Source of the DNA: Symbiodinium natans
Taxonomy: Eukaryota; Sar; Dinophyceae; Suessiales; Symbiodiniaceae
Direction: 5' to 3'
DNA: 64,000 bases
Assembly: GCA_905221605.1 (NCBI GenBank)
Contig: CAJNDS010002142.1
Span: 113,501-177,500, forward strand
Below, one piece after another: positions 29,881 through 41,054 of the stretch (position 1 is its first letter; each line of letters starts with the position of its first letter). Under the pieces are notes generated by a model that made no database searches, had not been told where the DNA came from, and was given only the letters and a program-made list of their open reading frames with translations. The position numbers and the translations under genes were made by a program.

Positions 29881-30591
29881 GTATGTATCAACTGCAAATA
29901 GCGCTACATGCCCGACCCGAACATCGAGAGAGCCCAGGAGATTTCCGGGTGGGGAAGTCGAAAGTGTAAGGGAGCTTTGAGCTCGGGGTTTATGTTTTCG
30001 AGAATTCTTGGGGCTTAGGATTCTTGGGGCTTCGGGCCGGGGGGGGAGAAACACAGAACCCGTGCCGTTCAGGTACGCCTCAAGGGGAGCGGTGGGCGGT
30101 GGGGCGGTACACACTGAGGCCCCTGGGAGGGGATTCGAGGTGGGAGCCTTCTCGAGCTTCCGGTTCCTCCTGGCGCATCGCCAGAAGTTCCAACAGCCTT
30201 TGCGAAGCCCACAAGCCTGTTTTGTTTTGGGGCTTCGCGATCCCATTCGAATTTTAACGCCTACTGGAGCTTTCTGGAAGCCTCGTACGGAGCCTTGCGG
30301 TGCTCGTGCCCCTTTGTTCAGCCGACGGCTGGAGCTCAGGAGCTCGTCCAACGTTTAGGCAAGCGGCGCCCCCCCCAACGCCACGCCACGAGCGGTCTGG
30401 GTGCTTTCAACAGCAGCAAGCCGGCCTACTACACACTTGAACACGTGCTAGTGTGTACTGCTTACCACATATCTAAACCGCAGAACCCCCAAACCACTCT
30501 TTGAGGAGCCCCCTCCACACCCAAGAGGGGTTTAGGGTTTAGGGTTTAGGGTTTAGGGTTTAGGGCTTGGTCACCCGAGGCCAGCAGCAGC

Positions 30592-30640
30592 CTGAGGCCG
30601 TCTCGGGGGCCTCCTCACCAGCAGAGGCCGTCTCCCTCAA
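30592..30640 (+). CDS. Array exon C, diverged copy
   Basis: CACCAGCAGAGGCCGTCTCC aligns with the C exon acceptor and EA start, but the 3' half is lost to CCCTAAA repeats. Probably non-functional. Confidence 0.25.
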
Positions 30641-30644
30641 CCCT

Positions 30645-30850
30645 AAACCCTACACCCTAAACCCTACACCCTAAACCCTAAACCCTAAACCCTACACCCT
30701 AAACCCTAAACCCTAAACCCTAAACCCTAAACCCTAAACCCTAAACCCTAAACCCTAAACCCTAAACCCTAACCCCAAACCCGAAGCCCTAAACCCTAAC
30801 CCTGGACCCTAGACCCTAGACCCTAACCCCTAACCCTCAAACCCTAACTA
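30645..30850. repeat. CCCTAAA array
   Basis: About 25 units with CCCTACA and CCCTAGA variants at the ends, then a 16-base C run. Confidence 0.9.
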
Positions 30851-31124
30851 GGCCCCAAACCTTACCCCCCCCCCCCCCCCTAGTCCTTAATATCCTAGAG
30901 ACCCTGTCAGTCGTAGACCCGACATCAAGCCCCAACTCCAAAGCCTCCACCTTGGGGTGGGTGTGGAATGGCTTTGCATCTTGGGCTTGGACTCATTCCG
31001 GGCCTTGGCTTGCCCTGCATTGATTTACAATTTCTTACACGGGGGGCCTCCACAAAATTTGACTTCTCAAGATTTTCCTGGGCCGTAGCTGGATCCGGCA
31101 TGGTATGTGGCACCTTTGTGCCAG

Positions 31125-31184
31125 GAGCAGATCTCCGAGGAGCTGGAGGATGTCGCTGAACCGAGCCGCCTGGCAGCATCGCAG
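31125..31184 (+). CDS. Array exon a, copy 2
   Basis: 20 codons in phase 0/0: EQISEELEDVAEPSRLAASQ; acceptor GCCAG|G, donor CAG|GTTTCC. EQ-SEEL shows it is a paralogue of exon A. Confidence 0.75.
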
Positions 31185-31650
31185 GTTTCCGGCTTCGCTT
31201 GTCTGCAGCTGCTCCAGTGCGCGAGAAGACTTTTGAGATTCGGGTCTAGGCCCGTGGGAAACCCAAAATCCATAAGACACGATACGAAACCCGTCTTGCA
31301 TTGTCCATGTCGCCAGAGACGGAAAGTACTTTTGCTGCTTCGTGCTTGCACATCAGGGCTGCGGGTAACTTTGTATTCTGTAGATATGGAGGCTTCTAGA
31401 GACCAGCGCCAACACCTCAGCAAGACCCACGTTTCATCCTAGGCCCTATACGCCTACAAGCCCGAAGCACTTAAATCCTAGGCCCCCTAAACCCTGAGCT
31501 CGTTGTCCGAGGAACTGTGCCGCGAGATGGCTCGGTCCCGCACTCAAAAATGCAGTCCTTGCACCGCTGTGATCCCAACGAGCCCAAGACCGTAGGGACT
31601 ATTTCCGGATTCGGGGTCTATACCAACTCAAGTATACCCGATTGGCCAAG

Positions 31651-31731
31651 GTTGCATCTCCAGCGAAAGTTGTAGATGCGGGCAGCGAAGTGGCCAGCAA
31701 CTACGATGACGAGCCGGAAGCTTTTGAGCAG
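31651..31731 (+). CDS. Array exon b, copy 2
   Basis: VASPAKVVDAGSEVASNYDD then EPEAFEQ, 27 codons in phase 0/0, donor CAG|GC. Confidence 0.75.
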
Positions 31732-31865
31732 GCGGGGTTGTGGCGTGCACGCACGTGCGTGCGTCTTAGGATTGAGGGTTTTGGTAAGCTTGTCTTGTCC
31801 ATTGAAAGTTGACGCATCAGATTTGTATTATGTTATTATGTTATGACGATTTGCTACGCGGCTAG

Positions 31866-32012
31866 TTGCTCTTAAGCCATGGGGGTGGGGGGTTGGGGAG
31901 GGTGGGGTGGTGGGGGGGGTTGGGGGGTGGGGAGGGCCGGGGGCGAGTTGCGGGGTGGGAGGGCTGGGGGGGATGGTGGGGGGGGATGGTGGGGGGGGAT
32001 GGTGGGGGAACA
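31866..32012. repeat. G-rich tract
   Basis: Runs of GGGG separated by T or TGG on the + strand, sufficient for G-quadruplex formation in DNA or RNA. Gly/Trp ORFs across it are artefacts. Confidence 0.8.
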
Positions 32013-32315
32013 GCCGGTTGTGATCCCCAACTTCACTGGCCCTTATTCCTTTTGTTTGTGACTCAAGAGGCCCGAAACCTCTCAACCCTCAAAGCCGGAA
32101 AGTGTTGTTACCCTAAAGCCTAAACGCTAAACTCTACACCCTAAACCCTAGACCCTAAACCCCTAAACCAGGGTTCGGGGGTTTGAGGACGTGTTGTGGG
32201 AATGGAGGGGGGCAGAGGCTTCGAACTCTTGGAGTGGTTGGCGTAAGGTTGCAACATAGGCAACCCCCCGTGAAACCTCAACCCTAGTCCCTAAATCCCA
32301 AACCCCTAACCCTAA

Positions 32316-32390
32316 ACCCTACTTCCCTGATAAGCCCCTTGAAACCAAAAGGGTGCCTTCTTCATTCCTAGGTTGTTCTTGTGTTTAGTT
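32316..32390. mobile_element. M4-like element
   Basis: CTGATAAGCCCCTTGAAACC and ATTCCTAGGTTGTTCTTGTG blocks match the 3967 element; the left end is missing. Confidence 0.4.
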
Positions 32391-32696
32391 TTTTTTCTGG
32401 AGCCGTCATTCCGAAACCCTGAACCCCAGGGTTTAGGGTTTGGGGTTTAGGGTTTAGGGTTTAGGGTTTAGGGTTTAGGGTTTAGGGCGCCCCAGTAAAC
32501 GACACGCGCATATGCAGCTGACAGCCTCTCCTACGCATTGGCCTTTTCCACGCGCACGCCCGGGGCGTATATTTGCTTCCCAAAAGAGAATGCCATGCCA
32601 CAGTCGCAGAATATAGCAATACATCAATCTGATACTACAAATCTATATAGCATGCATTAGCATGCTCTATGTTTCCTCCAAACCGAGTCATTGCAG

Positions 32697-32774
32697 GCGT
32701 CATCGGAACCGACGCCGGCAGGGATGGCTCCGTCAGTAGCAGCGACTGAGAGCTACGATGACGAGGACTTCAAG
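32697..32774 (+). CDS. Array exon B2
   Basis: ASSEPTPAGMAPSVAATESY then DDEDFK, phase 0/0, donor AAG|GC. The final Glu is changed to Lys. Confidence 0.75.
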
Positions 32775-32923
32775 GCCACAAACGCCTGATGCTTTCACGT
32801 TTGCGCTTCGGGCTGGGGTGTTTTTTTTCTGGGTTTAGGGCTTAGGGTTGGGGTTTAGGGTTTAGGGTTTAGCAGCCTAAGTCCCATGGGCCGGGCTAAA
32901 TCGTGATCCGACTGGCTGGCCAG

Positions 32924-32972
32924 GAACAGGTTTCGGAAGAACTCGCGGCCGACCCTCCGAAAGGTCAGTCAG
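32924..32972 (+). CDS. Array exon A2
   Basis: EQVSEELAADPPKGQS plus one base, acceptor GGCCAG|G, donor TCAG|GC. Confidence 0.75.
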
Positions 32973-32997
32973 GCCTGGGCAGACTTATACCTGCACA

Positions 32998-33142
32998 TTC
33001 ACATCTATCTATCTATACATACATATATATATATATATCCATACGACCTGTATATATATATATGTAAAAAATACATAAATAAATAAATAAATGTATATAT
33101 CTATCTATACATACATGTCTGTACATATATATATATATATAG
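32998..33142. repeat. ATCT/TA microsatellite in intron A-C
   Basis: ATCTATCTATACATACATA-type DNA at the same intron position as microsatellites at 29395, 34250 and 51355. Confidence 0.85.
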
Positions 33143-33375
33143 GCCTTTACGTTTGGGTTTTGGGCAACCCTGAACCATGGCCTTTGTTCAGGAGTTTCCG
33201 ATTTTGAGTCTCAAGCTCCACGCCTTAGGAGAAGCATGCTGAGAAGCCGAAACTAGGGTCAGGGTTTTTTGAGGCTTTACTCTTTAGGGTTCTGTTGAGC
33301 CCTTGACTCGAAACCAGAACTTGAGACGAGCCTGAACGCGGTGAGGCCAGCCGGGCCGCGAGGCCGCCTCGCCAG

Positions 33376-33400
33376 CGGAGGCTGTGCGGGAACCATGAGC
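33376..33400 (+). CDS. Array exon C, copy 2
   Basis: CGGAGGCTGTGCGGGAACC after CGCCAG (EAVREP). The 3' end differs from the 26-nt consensus and the donor is unclear. Confidence 0.35.
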
Positions 33401-33485
33401 ACGCCACCAGTCGACATGCACAAGTCCTTGCAGACGCAAGCTCCCCCTAAACCTGCGCTTCTTTCTCCAAATCGAGCTCTCGCAG

Positions 33486-33560
33486 GCGGCTGAAGTGACA
33501 CCAGCACCGATGGCGCCATCGGAGGAAGCAGCTGACAGCTACGCTGACGAGGACTTCGAG
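33486..33560 (+). CDS. Array exon B3
   Basis: 25 codons: AAEVTPAPMAPSEEAADSYA then DEDFE. One codon shorter than consensus, still in phase. Confidence 0.8.
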
Positions 33561-33825
33561 GCCACGCTTAGCAATGTTTAGCAGTTAGGGTCTTATGTCG
33601 AGTGTCCCAAATATACCCTTTCAGACGGGACAGCTCGCTTATTTTGGGATGCGTGTATGGGTGTGTTGAAGTTACAGGTTTGCTCAAGACAGATTCGGGA
33701 TGGTTCGGTGATCGGGGCATGGCGGCATTTAGGTGGTAGGTGGCATGGTTTGTCCATGCAATTGCAGCTGGCCGAAAGTCTTGCGACCCTTCTGTTTTTC
33801 AAAGCCATTGCCGCAAGGATTTGGG

Positions 33826-33890
33826 GGTTTAGGGTTTAGGGTTTAGGGTTTAGGGTTTAGGGTTTAGGGTTTAGGGTTTAGGGTTTAGGT
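33826..33890. repeat. TTTAGGG array, 9 units
   Basis: Perfect heptamers in the B3-A3 intron. Confidence 0.95.
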
Positions 33891-34196
33891 TTTGGCGTTT
33901 CGGGCTTTGGATTTTGGAGCTGAAGTGAGGCTGGAAGGCCTTGTGGTTCAGGATGTAGGGCCTGTCTAGGCACGTCATGGCGGCCCTCAGAAGAAAATGG
34001 CCGGACGCTGTCAGGGCGTCGGTGGGCCTGCTGGGGTTTCGGGTCTGTTTGGGCCCTGACTAGGTTCTCCCTAAACCCTAAACCCCAAACCCTAAACCCT
34101 AAACCCTGAACCCTAAACCCTGATTAATTCTGAGAGGCTGTAAGTGGTGAGGCTTTGTAAGGTTTGTCTGGGCCGCGGACCATTGCAGCTGGCCAG

Positions 34197-34245
34197 GAAC
34201 AGCCTTCTGAAGAACTCGCTGCCGACCCTCCGAAGGGGCAGTCAG
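34197..34245 (+). CDS. Array exon A3
   Basis: EQPSEELAADPPKGQS; acceptor TGGCCAG|G, donor TCAG|GC. Confidence 0.8.
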
Positions 34246-34249
34246 GCCC

Positions 34250-34402
34250 ATGCTCATATAGAACAATATCTATAGTAAATAATATATATATATAAGAGAG
34301 AGAGAGAGAGAATAATATAAATCTATATTATGTCATATAAATTGATCAAACAAATATGTAATAAAAACAAAAATATATATTTATATTTATCTATTTATAC
34401 AC
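34250..34402. repeat. TA/GA microsatellite in intron A-C
   Basis: (TA)n, then (GA)9, then AT-rich DNA. Confidence 0.85.
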
Positions 34403-34847
34403 ACATTAGATGTAGGCATGTATTGGGCTTTGGGCTGTGGGCGTTGGGTTGCATAAGCCCGAAACCCCAAACCCTGAACCTTGCCCTGTGTTGAAGGGTC
34501 TCCGATGCTGAGTCCCAAGCCCCACGCCCTCGGAGAAGTTCGTTTAGGGTTTAGGGTTTAGGGTTTAGGGTTTAAGGTTTAGGGTTTAGGGTTTAGGGTT
34601 TAGGAGGTTCTCTTGAGCCCGTTGTCGGTGAGGCCAGCAGGGGCGTGAGGCCGTGGGCGTGGCCTCCTCGCCTGCACAAACGCCGAAAGAGGCGCTCCGC
34701 CTCCCCCCACTGCGGTGTATGTTTCTGGCTTCGGGCTCGATGTCTTAACGCCGAGCGTTTTGAGGTTGATGTTTTTTTTTGTTTAGGGGGGGGTTAAGGC
34801 TTAGACCCCGAGCCCTGTGCTTCTTTCTTCGAATCGAGCTCTCGCAG

Positions 34848-34925
34848 ACGGCGTCAGAAGTGACACCAGCGCCGATGGCGCCGTCGGCGGAAGGAGCTGA
34901 GAGCTACGCTGACGAGGACTTCGAG
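34848..34925 (+). CDS. Array exon B4
   Basis: TASEVTPAPMAPSAEGAESY then ADEDFE, 26 codons, acceptor TCTCGCAG. Confidence 0.8.
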
Positions 34926-35215
34926 GCCAGACGCGTCTAGGATTGAGGTCTTCCAGGAGAAACCCAAAATGCACTTTTCAAGCGGGAAAGCCCGAAAGTC
35001 ATGCGGCCCCTCTTCTTAAACCTTTGCTGCAATGATGTGGGTTTTGGTGCCTTTGGGGCTTAGGGTTTAGGGTTTAGGGTTTAGGGTTTAGGGTTTAGGG
35101 TTTAGGGTTTAGGGGTGAGGTCTTGCGGAACGCCTGTGGTTCTGGATTTAGGGCCCAGGGACCACGCCGCCTGGGAAGCGGCCCGTGCAGCTTGTTATAG
35201 CTTGTTCATAGAACC

Positions 35216-35305
35216 TTAGGGTTTAGGGTTTAGGGTTTAGGGTTTAGGGTTTAGGGTTTAGGGTTTGGGGTTTGGGGTTTCGGGTTGAGGGTTTAGGGTT
35301 TAGTC
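35216..35305. repeat. TTTAGGG array grading into TTTGGGG
   Basis: About eight canonical units, then GGGTTTGGGGTTTCGGG variants. The nearby 35058-35115 array has the same orientation. Confidence 0.9.
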
Positions 35306-35509
35306 TGCACCCTAAACCCTTATATGAGCGACAGCTTAGATAAGTTTAGGCACATCACGGCAGCCCTCATAATAAGACGGCTTAACGCTTTCAGGGTGTC
35401 GGTAGCGCTTTCGGGTGTGCACGATGTCCTGACTAGGTTATGATAGGTTGTACATGGAAGGCGTGATGATCAAGGTTTATGACGGTTTAGGTAGGGTAGC
35501 CGCTGCCAG

Positions 35510-35558
35510 GAACAACCTTCCGAAGAACTCGCCGCCGACCCTCCGAAAGGGCAGTCAG
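35510..35558 (+). CDS. Array exon A4
   Basis: EQPSEELAADPPKGQS with the second codon AAC in place of CAG (so ENxSEEL-like at the start); donor TCAG|GC. Confidence 0.75.
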
Positions 35559-35782
35559 GCCGTGGCATTGGGTCACATGAGCCCATAAACCCCAAACCCT
35601 GAACCCTGAACCCTAAAACCTAAACCCTAAACCCCAAACCCCAAACCCCAACCATGGCCGTTAAATTTGTTGAAGAGGCTCCGATCCCGAGTCCCAAGCT
35701 CCACGCCTTAGGAGAAGCATGCTGAGAAGCCTCAACCAGGGTCAGCGCTTTTGGGGCTTCTTAGGGTTGAAGGTTCTGTCAC

Positions 35783-36030
35783 CCTAAACCCTAAACCCTA
35801 AACCCTAAACCCTAAACCCTAAACCCTAAACCCTAAACCCTAAACCCCGAACCTGGTGAGGTTTGCAGGGGCGCGAGGCCGTCGGCGGGGCCGCCGCGCC
35901 AGCGGAGGCTTGCCTCTCTTTTCCCCCACTGTGCGTTTAGGGTTTAGGGTTTAGGGTTTAGGGTTTAGGGTTTAGGGTTTAGGGTTTAGGGTTTAGGGTT
36001 TAGGGTTTGGGGATGTTTAGGGTTTAGAGG
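35783..36030. repeat. Opposed CCCTAAA and TTTAGGG arrays
   Basis: CCCTAAA at 35783-35850, then the C-exon region (a 5-nt remnant CGGAG after CGCCAG near 35893; 21 nt of exon C are missing), then TTTAGGG at 35936-36030. The pair could fold back on itself. Confidence 0.85.
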
Positions 36031-36399
36031 GGGTGTAGGGTTTAGAGTTTAGGCTTGATTCCTAACCTCGAAACACCACCAGTTGCACCTTGACCCAGCT
36101 TGATGTTTTTGGAGCCATGAGCACGCCACCACTCGACATGCACATGCAGCTCAAAAGCTGCTCCTATACATGTGCTTTGACTTTGACCCCATGTACGTCC
36201 GTAAGCGGAATAGAACTACTCGACTCGAACTGTTGAATCTCCCGTCATCTCCCCCGTCACGAACCCTCACTCCCATCCGCAGTTGACGAGGCCCAGCTTT
36301 AAGGTCTTAGGGTGGCTTATAGGGTTTAGGGTTTAGGGTTTAGGGATTGCAAGTGCCCTCGGAAACCTGTGCTCATTTCTCCGAGTCGAACTCTCGCAG

Positions 36400-36477
36400 G
36401 CGGCGTCAGAAGTGTCACCAGCGCCGATGGCGCCCTCGGTGGAAGAAGCTGAGAGCTACGCTGACGCGGACTTCGAG
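36400..36477 (+). CDS. Array exon B5
   Basis: AASEVSPAPMAPSVEEAESY then ADADFE. The conserved DED is changed to DAD. Confidence 0.75.
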
Positions 36478-36744
36478 GCCAGACACGCTTAGCAATATTT
36501 GGCATTTGTAGAGTACACCAAATACCCTTTTAAACGAGCTCGCTTATTTTTGGATGGGTGTATGTGTGGTGTGTACCTTCGTTGAAGTTACCGTTTTGCT
36601 CAATGTGGGTTCGGGACGGTTTGGTGATCGGGGCATGGCGGCATTTAATTTAGGTGGTAGGTGGCATGGGTGTTGTCCACGCGATGGCAACTGGTGACCT
36701 GGCAGAGTGGGCAGGCCGAATGTCTTGCCCCCCCCCCCCCCGCC

Positions 36745-36865
36745 TTCCAGAAACCCTAAACCCTAAACCCAAAACCCTGAAACCCTAAACCCTAAACCCT
36801 ATAAGCCCTAAACCCTAAACCCTAAACCCTAAACCCTGAAACCCTGAAACCCTGAACCCTAAACC
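36745..36865. repeat. CCCTAAA field
   Basis: About 14 units with CCCTGAA and CCCTATA variants, preceded by a 14-base C run. Confidence 0.85.
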
Positions 36866-36917
36866 AAGGATTTATGTAGGCTTCAGGGCCGATCTCGCGA
36901 TCCGAGCAGCTGGCCAG

Positions 36918-36966
36918 GAACAGCCCTCTGAGGAGCTTCCTGCTGACCCGCCGAAAGAGCCGTCAG
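36918..36966 (+). CDS. Array exon A5
   Basis: EQPSEELPADPPKEPS; in phase, donor TCAG|GC. Confidence 0.8.
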
Positions 36967-37221
36967 GCCGTGGCATTGGGTCACGTGAGCCCCCCAAACC
37001 CCAAACCCTAGACCCTAAACCCTAAACCCTAAACCCCAAACCCTGAACCGTGACCTTTAAATTTGTTGAGGAGTCGCCACTGAATCCAAGGCTCAACGCC
37101 TTATTTGGGAGAAGCATGCTGAGAAGCCTGAACAAATTTATAAGGCTTTTGGGGGGCTTTATTCTAAGGTGGCAGGCGTGGTTGAGTCGCGGGGTCTTTG
37201 AGGTAGGTTGAAGGTTGAGCC

Positions 37222-37292
37222 GTTCCCTAGGGTTCCAAGTATACAAATACGACCTACATTGAGGCCAAAGTTCTGAAATAAACCTACTTTGG
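37222..37292. repeat. Left arm of an inverted repeat pair (M7)
   Basis: GTTCCCTAGGGTTCCAAGTA ... CCTACTTTGG is an imperfect reverse complement of 37811-37883, 520 nt away. Confidence 0.6.
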
Positions 37293-37319
37293 TTAGCCGT
37301 TTCCCCGAGACCAGAACTA

Positions 37320-37397
37320 TCCCTAAACCCTAAACCCTAAACCCTAAACCCTAAACCCTAAACCCTAAACCCCAAACCCTAAACCCTAAACCCTAAT
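37320..37397. repeat. CCCTAAA array, 11 units
   Basis: A second array at 37505-37566 flanks the remnant of exon C near 37455 (CGGAG, 21 nt shorter than consensus). Confidence 0.9.
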
Positions 37398-37810
37398 GAA
37401 GACCCCGAACGTGGTGAGGCCCGCAGGGGCGCGAGGCTGTCGGCGGAGCCGCCTCGCCAGCGGAGGCTTGATACCCCTCAGCCCGCCGCGGCTTGTGGTT
37501 TCGGGCCCTAAACCCTAAACCCTAAACCCTAAACCCTAAACCCTAAACCCTAAACCCTAAACCCTCAGGGTTTAGAGTTTTAGGGTTTGAAATCTCCCCC
37601 CCCTCCCTCCCCATCAGTTCCACCTTGACAGAGCTCGCCGACATGCACATGCAGCCGGGAAGCGGCCCCTTTTAGGGTTTAGGCTTTAGGATATAGGGTT
37701 TAGGGTGTGGGGTTTGGGGTTTAGGGTTTAGGGCTTAGGGATACACATGAAATGACTTTGATCCCATGTACTTCCCAAACGGAAGAGAACCACTTGAACC
37801 CCTAAGGCTC

Positions 37811-37883
37811 CCAAAGTAGGTGTTATTTACAGACTTTAGACCCCAATGTAGGTATTATTTGTATACTTGGAGCCGTAGGGAAC
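37811..37883. repeat. Right arm of inverted repeat pair (M7)
   Basis: CCAAAGTAGGTGTTATTTAC ... GTACTTGGAGCC-like block, complementary to 37222-37292. Confidence 0.6.
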
Positions 37884-38046
37884 TATATGCAAATTGAATC
37901 TTCGTCATCTCCCGTCACCAGCCCCCACTCCAGATCATCCGGAACGAGCCCCAGCTTTATGATTTTGGGGCAGCTTGTAAGGCTTACGCTGCAAGCGCCC
38001 CCCAAGCGCCCCCAAACCCTAAACCCTAAAATCCGAACTCTGGCAG

Positions 38047-38124
38047 GCGCCGTCAGAAGTGACGCCCGCGCCGATGGTGCCATCGGAGGAAGCAGCTGAG
38101 AGCTACGCTGACGAGGACTTCGAG
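38047..38124 (+). CDS. Array exon B6
   Basis: APSEVTPAPMVPSEEAAESY then ADEDFE. Confidence 0.8.
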
Positions 38125-38644
38125 GCCAGACGCGCTTAGCAATGTCTAGCATGTAGGTCTTATGTAGAGTCACCCAAATATACCCTTTCGGACGGGAACA
38201 CGGCCTCTTTTTTTGGAATGTGTGTGTGGGTATGGGTATCCCGAAGTGTGTGTGTGTGTGTGTGTACACTTCGTATAGGTTCGGGACTGCTATAAGGGCA
38301 TGGAGGTGGTCGGTGGCTGAGTGAGTACACTTTACACTTTTTGGGATACGATAATTTCTACAAAGTTTAAAGGTGTACACTTGTTTGGGGCTCATGAACT
38401 CAGCAACTAAGGGTTTTTTCCACGCCGTTGCAGCTGGTGAGCTGGCATAGTGGGCTGGCTGCATGTCTTCGGTCCCCCTTTTGGAAGCCATGGCCGCTCT
38501 AGCATGTGGGTTGGGTCGTTTTGAGCTTAGGATTTTGGAGCTGAAGTGACGTCCCTAAACCCTAAACCCTAAACCCTCAACCCTCAGGCTTTACAAGCTG
38601 ATGTAGGGTTCAGGGCCGATCTCGCGATCCGGGCAGCTGGCCAG

Positions 38645-38693
38645 GAGCAGGCTTCCGAAGAGCTCGTTGCCGACCCTCCGAAAGAGCCGTCAG
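38645..38693 (+). CDS. Array exon A6
   Basis: EQASEELVADPPKEPS; acceptor TGGCCAG|G. Confidence 0.8.
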
Positions 38694-38941
38694 GCCCGGG
38701 CATTGGGTCACGTGAGCCCCCCAAACCCAAACCCTGAACCGTGGGGGGTTTGTTGAGGAGATTTTGAAGAGCTTCCGATCCCGAAGCCTGTTTTGGGTTT
38801 AGGGTTTAGGGTTTAGGGTTTAGGGTTTAGGGTTTAGGGCGTTGGGGTTGAAGCTTCTGTTGAGCCGTTTCCTCGAGACCAGAACTCGAAGAGCCCGAAC
38901 GTGGTGAGGCCAGCAAGGGCGCGAGGCGCCTGCCCTGCCAG

Positions 38942-38967
38942 CGGAGGCTGAGCGAACGCTGAAGGAG
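38942..38967 (+). CDS. Array exon C, consensus copy
   Basis: 26 nt, phase 1 in and 0 out: (A)EAERTLKE, acceptor TGCCAG|C, donor GAG|GC. It restores phase 0 after exon A. Confidence 0.6.
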
Positions 38968-39226
38968 GCACGTGCAGCTGAAAGTTTGCTCCTGTACACT
39001 GGCTTTGACTATTGTTTCCATGTACTTCCCAAGCGGAAACGGAAGAGAACCATTTGAAGGTCAGCTTCCCGCCAGCATCCATGCAGCCGCTACATTCGCG
39101 CTGCACTAACCCCCACTCCCATCCGGAACGAGCCCCAGCTTTAGGATTAAAGGGCGTCTTGTAAGGCTTACACTGCAAGCGCCCCCCCAAACCAGCGCTT
39201 CTTTCTCCGGACTCGAACTCTCGCAG

Positions 39227-39304
39227 GCGGCGTCGGCAGTGACACCAGCGCCGATGGCGCCATCGGTGGAAGAAGCTGAGAGCTACGCTGACGAGGACTT
39301 CGAG
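39227..39304 (+). CDS. Array exon B7
   Basis: AASAVTPAPMAPSVEEAESY then ADEDFE, the commonest B sequence. Confidence 0.8.
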
Positions 39305-39599
39305 GCCAGACACGCTTGGCAATGTTTCGCATGTAGGTCTCATGGAGAGTAACCCAATTAAATATACACTTTCACACGGGAAAGCTTGCTTATTTTTGGA
39401 TGCGTGTGTGGGTGTGCATGTGTGTATAAGTGTACCTTTATTGAAGTTAGAGGTTTGCTCAATGCAGGTTCGGGATGGTTCGGTGATTGGGGCATGACGG
39501 CATTTTGTCCACGCCGTTGCAGCTGGTGGGCTGGCATAGTTGGCGGGCCGAACGTCTTCGTACATTCCCCGTTTTTGAATCATTGCCGCTAGAATATAT

Positions 39600-39652
39600 G
39601 TGTATCTACATGTGTATATATTTATATACATACATATTCATTCATACATACA

Positions 39653-39683
<31 letters not shown>

Positions 39684-39690
39684 GTATACA
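39600..39690. repeat. ATAC/TA microsatellite
   Basis: Located in the B7-A7 intron. Confidence 0.85.
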
Positions 39691-39800
39691 TGTTCTTTAT
39701 GTGCTTTGGATTCTGGAGCGGAAGTGAGTTCCGAGTTCCTGAGGCTTTACAAGCTTGTGCAGGGTTCAGGGCCTGTCTCGTGATCCCAGCAGCTGACCAG

Positions 39801-39849
39801 GAACAGCCTTCCGAAGAACTCGCCGCCGACCCTCCAAAAGAGCAGTCAG
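39801..39849 (+). CDS. Array exon A7
   Basis: EQPSEELAADPPKEQS. The surrounding 1.2 kb is nearly identical to those of A8 and A9, marking recent amplification. Confidence 0.8.
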
Positions 39850-40110
39850 GCCCGGGCATTGGGTCACATGAGCCTCCAAACCCAAACCATGGACCGTGGG
39901 TCGTTTGTTGAAGAGACATTGAAGAGTCTCCGATCCCGAGTCCCAAGCTCCGCGCCTTAGAAGAAGCATGCTGAGAAGCCTAAACTAGGGTCACGGTTTT
40001 TGGGGGGGCTTTCGGGTTGAAGGTTCTGTTGAGCCGTTGCCTCGAGACCAGAACTCCCAGAGCCCGAACGTGGTGAGGCCAGCAAGGGCGCAAGGCGGCC
40101 GCCCCGCCAG

Positions 40111-40136
40111 CGGAGGCTGAGCGAACGCTGAAGGAG
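40111..40136 (+). CDS. Array exon C
   Basis: EAERTLKE, identical to the 38942 copy. Confidence 0.6.
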
Positions 40137-40503
40137 GCTTGCGCCCCTGCCCTCACTAGCCCTCCCCAGCCCTCCCCCTGCGGTTCCTGGTTTCGGGGCC
40201 TGACGTCTTTGGAAGCATCAGCACGCCACCATTCGACATGCGCATGCAGCTGAAAAGTTGCTCCTGTACACTGGCTTTGACTTTTGTTTCCCTTCCCAAA
40301 CGCGAGAGAGCCACTTGAACTGTTGAATCTCCCGTCAGCTTCCCGCCAGCGCCCATGCAGCCGCTACATTCGCGCCGCACCAAATTCCAGTCCCATCCGG
40401 AACGAGAGATCATTGCAGCTTTAGATTATAGGGTGGATTATACGGCTCACACTGCAAGCGCCCCCGAAACCTGCGCTTCTTGTCTGAAGTCGAACTCTCG
40501 CAG

Positions 40504-40581
40504 GCGGCGTCGGCAGTGACACCAGCGCCGATGGCGCGATCGGTGGAAGAGGCTGAGAGCTATGCTGACGAGGACTTCGAG
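40504..40581 (+). CDS. Array exon B8
   Basis: AASAVTPAPMARSVEEAESY then ADEDFE (Pro to Arg in APS). Confidence 0.8.
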
Positions 40582-41005
40582 GCCAGACGCGCTTAGCATT
40601 GAGGTCGTAGAGCAACGGAAATACCCTTTCACATGGGAAAGCTTGCTAATTTTGGGTGTATGTATGTCAATGTGTGTATGTGTGCAAGCGTGCCTTTGTT
40701 GAAGTTACAGGTTTGCTCAACATAGATTCGGGATTGTTCGGTGATTGGCGCATAAGGGAATGTAGGTGCCAGGCTAGGGGGCATGGATTTGTCCACGCCA
40801 CTGCAGCTGGTGAGCTGGCAAAGTGTGCGGTCCGAATGTCTTTGGACATTCCCCCTTTTTGAAGCATTGGCGCAAGGTTTTGGATGTTGGTGTTTTGGGC
40901 TTAGGATTCTGGAGCGCAAGTGAGTTCCGAGTTCCTGAGGCTTTACAAGCTTGTGTATCTTGTGTAGGGTTCAGGGCCTGTCTCGTGATCCCAGCAGCTG
41001 ACCAG

Positions 41006-41054
41006 GAACAGCCTTCCGAAGAACTCGCCGCCGACCCTCCAAAAGAGCAGTCAG
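41006..41054 (+). CDS. Array exon A8
   Basis: EQPSEELAADPPKEQS, identical to A7. Confidence 0.8.

Noticed and set aside
29537-30351. ORFs of 98-250 codons on both strands
   Set aside because: They owe their length to GTAT/ATGT microsatellite translated as repeated Met-Tyr-Val-Cys or His-Thr-Tyr-Ile.
31503-31565. A sixth array exon (LSEELCREMARSR) between a and b
   Set aside because: The block recurs near 48953 and 53470, but both copies carry in-frame stops, so it is treated as conserved intron sequence.
31866-32123. Gly/Trp-rich and Pro-rich ORFs
   Set aside because: Products of the G-rich tract on either strand.
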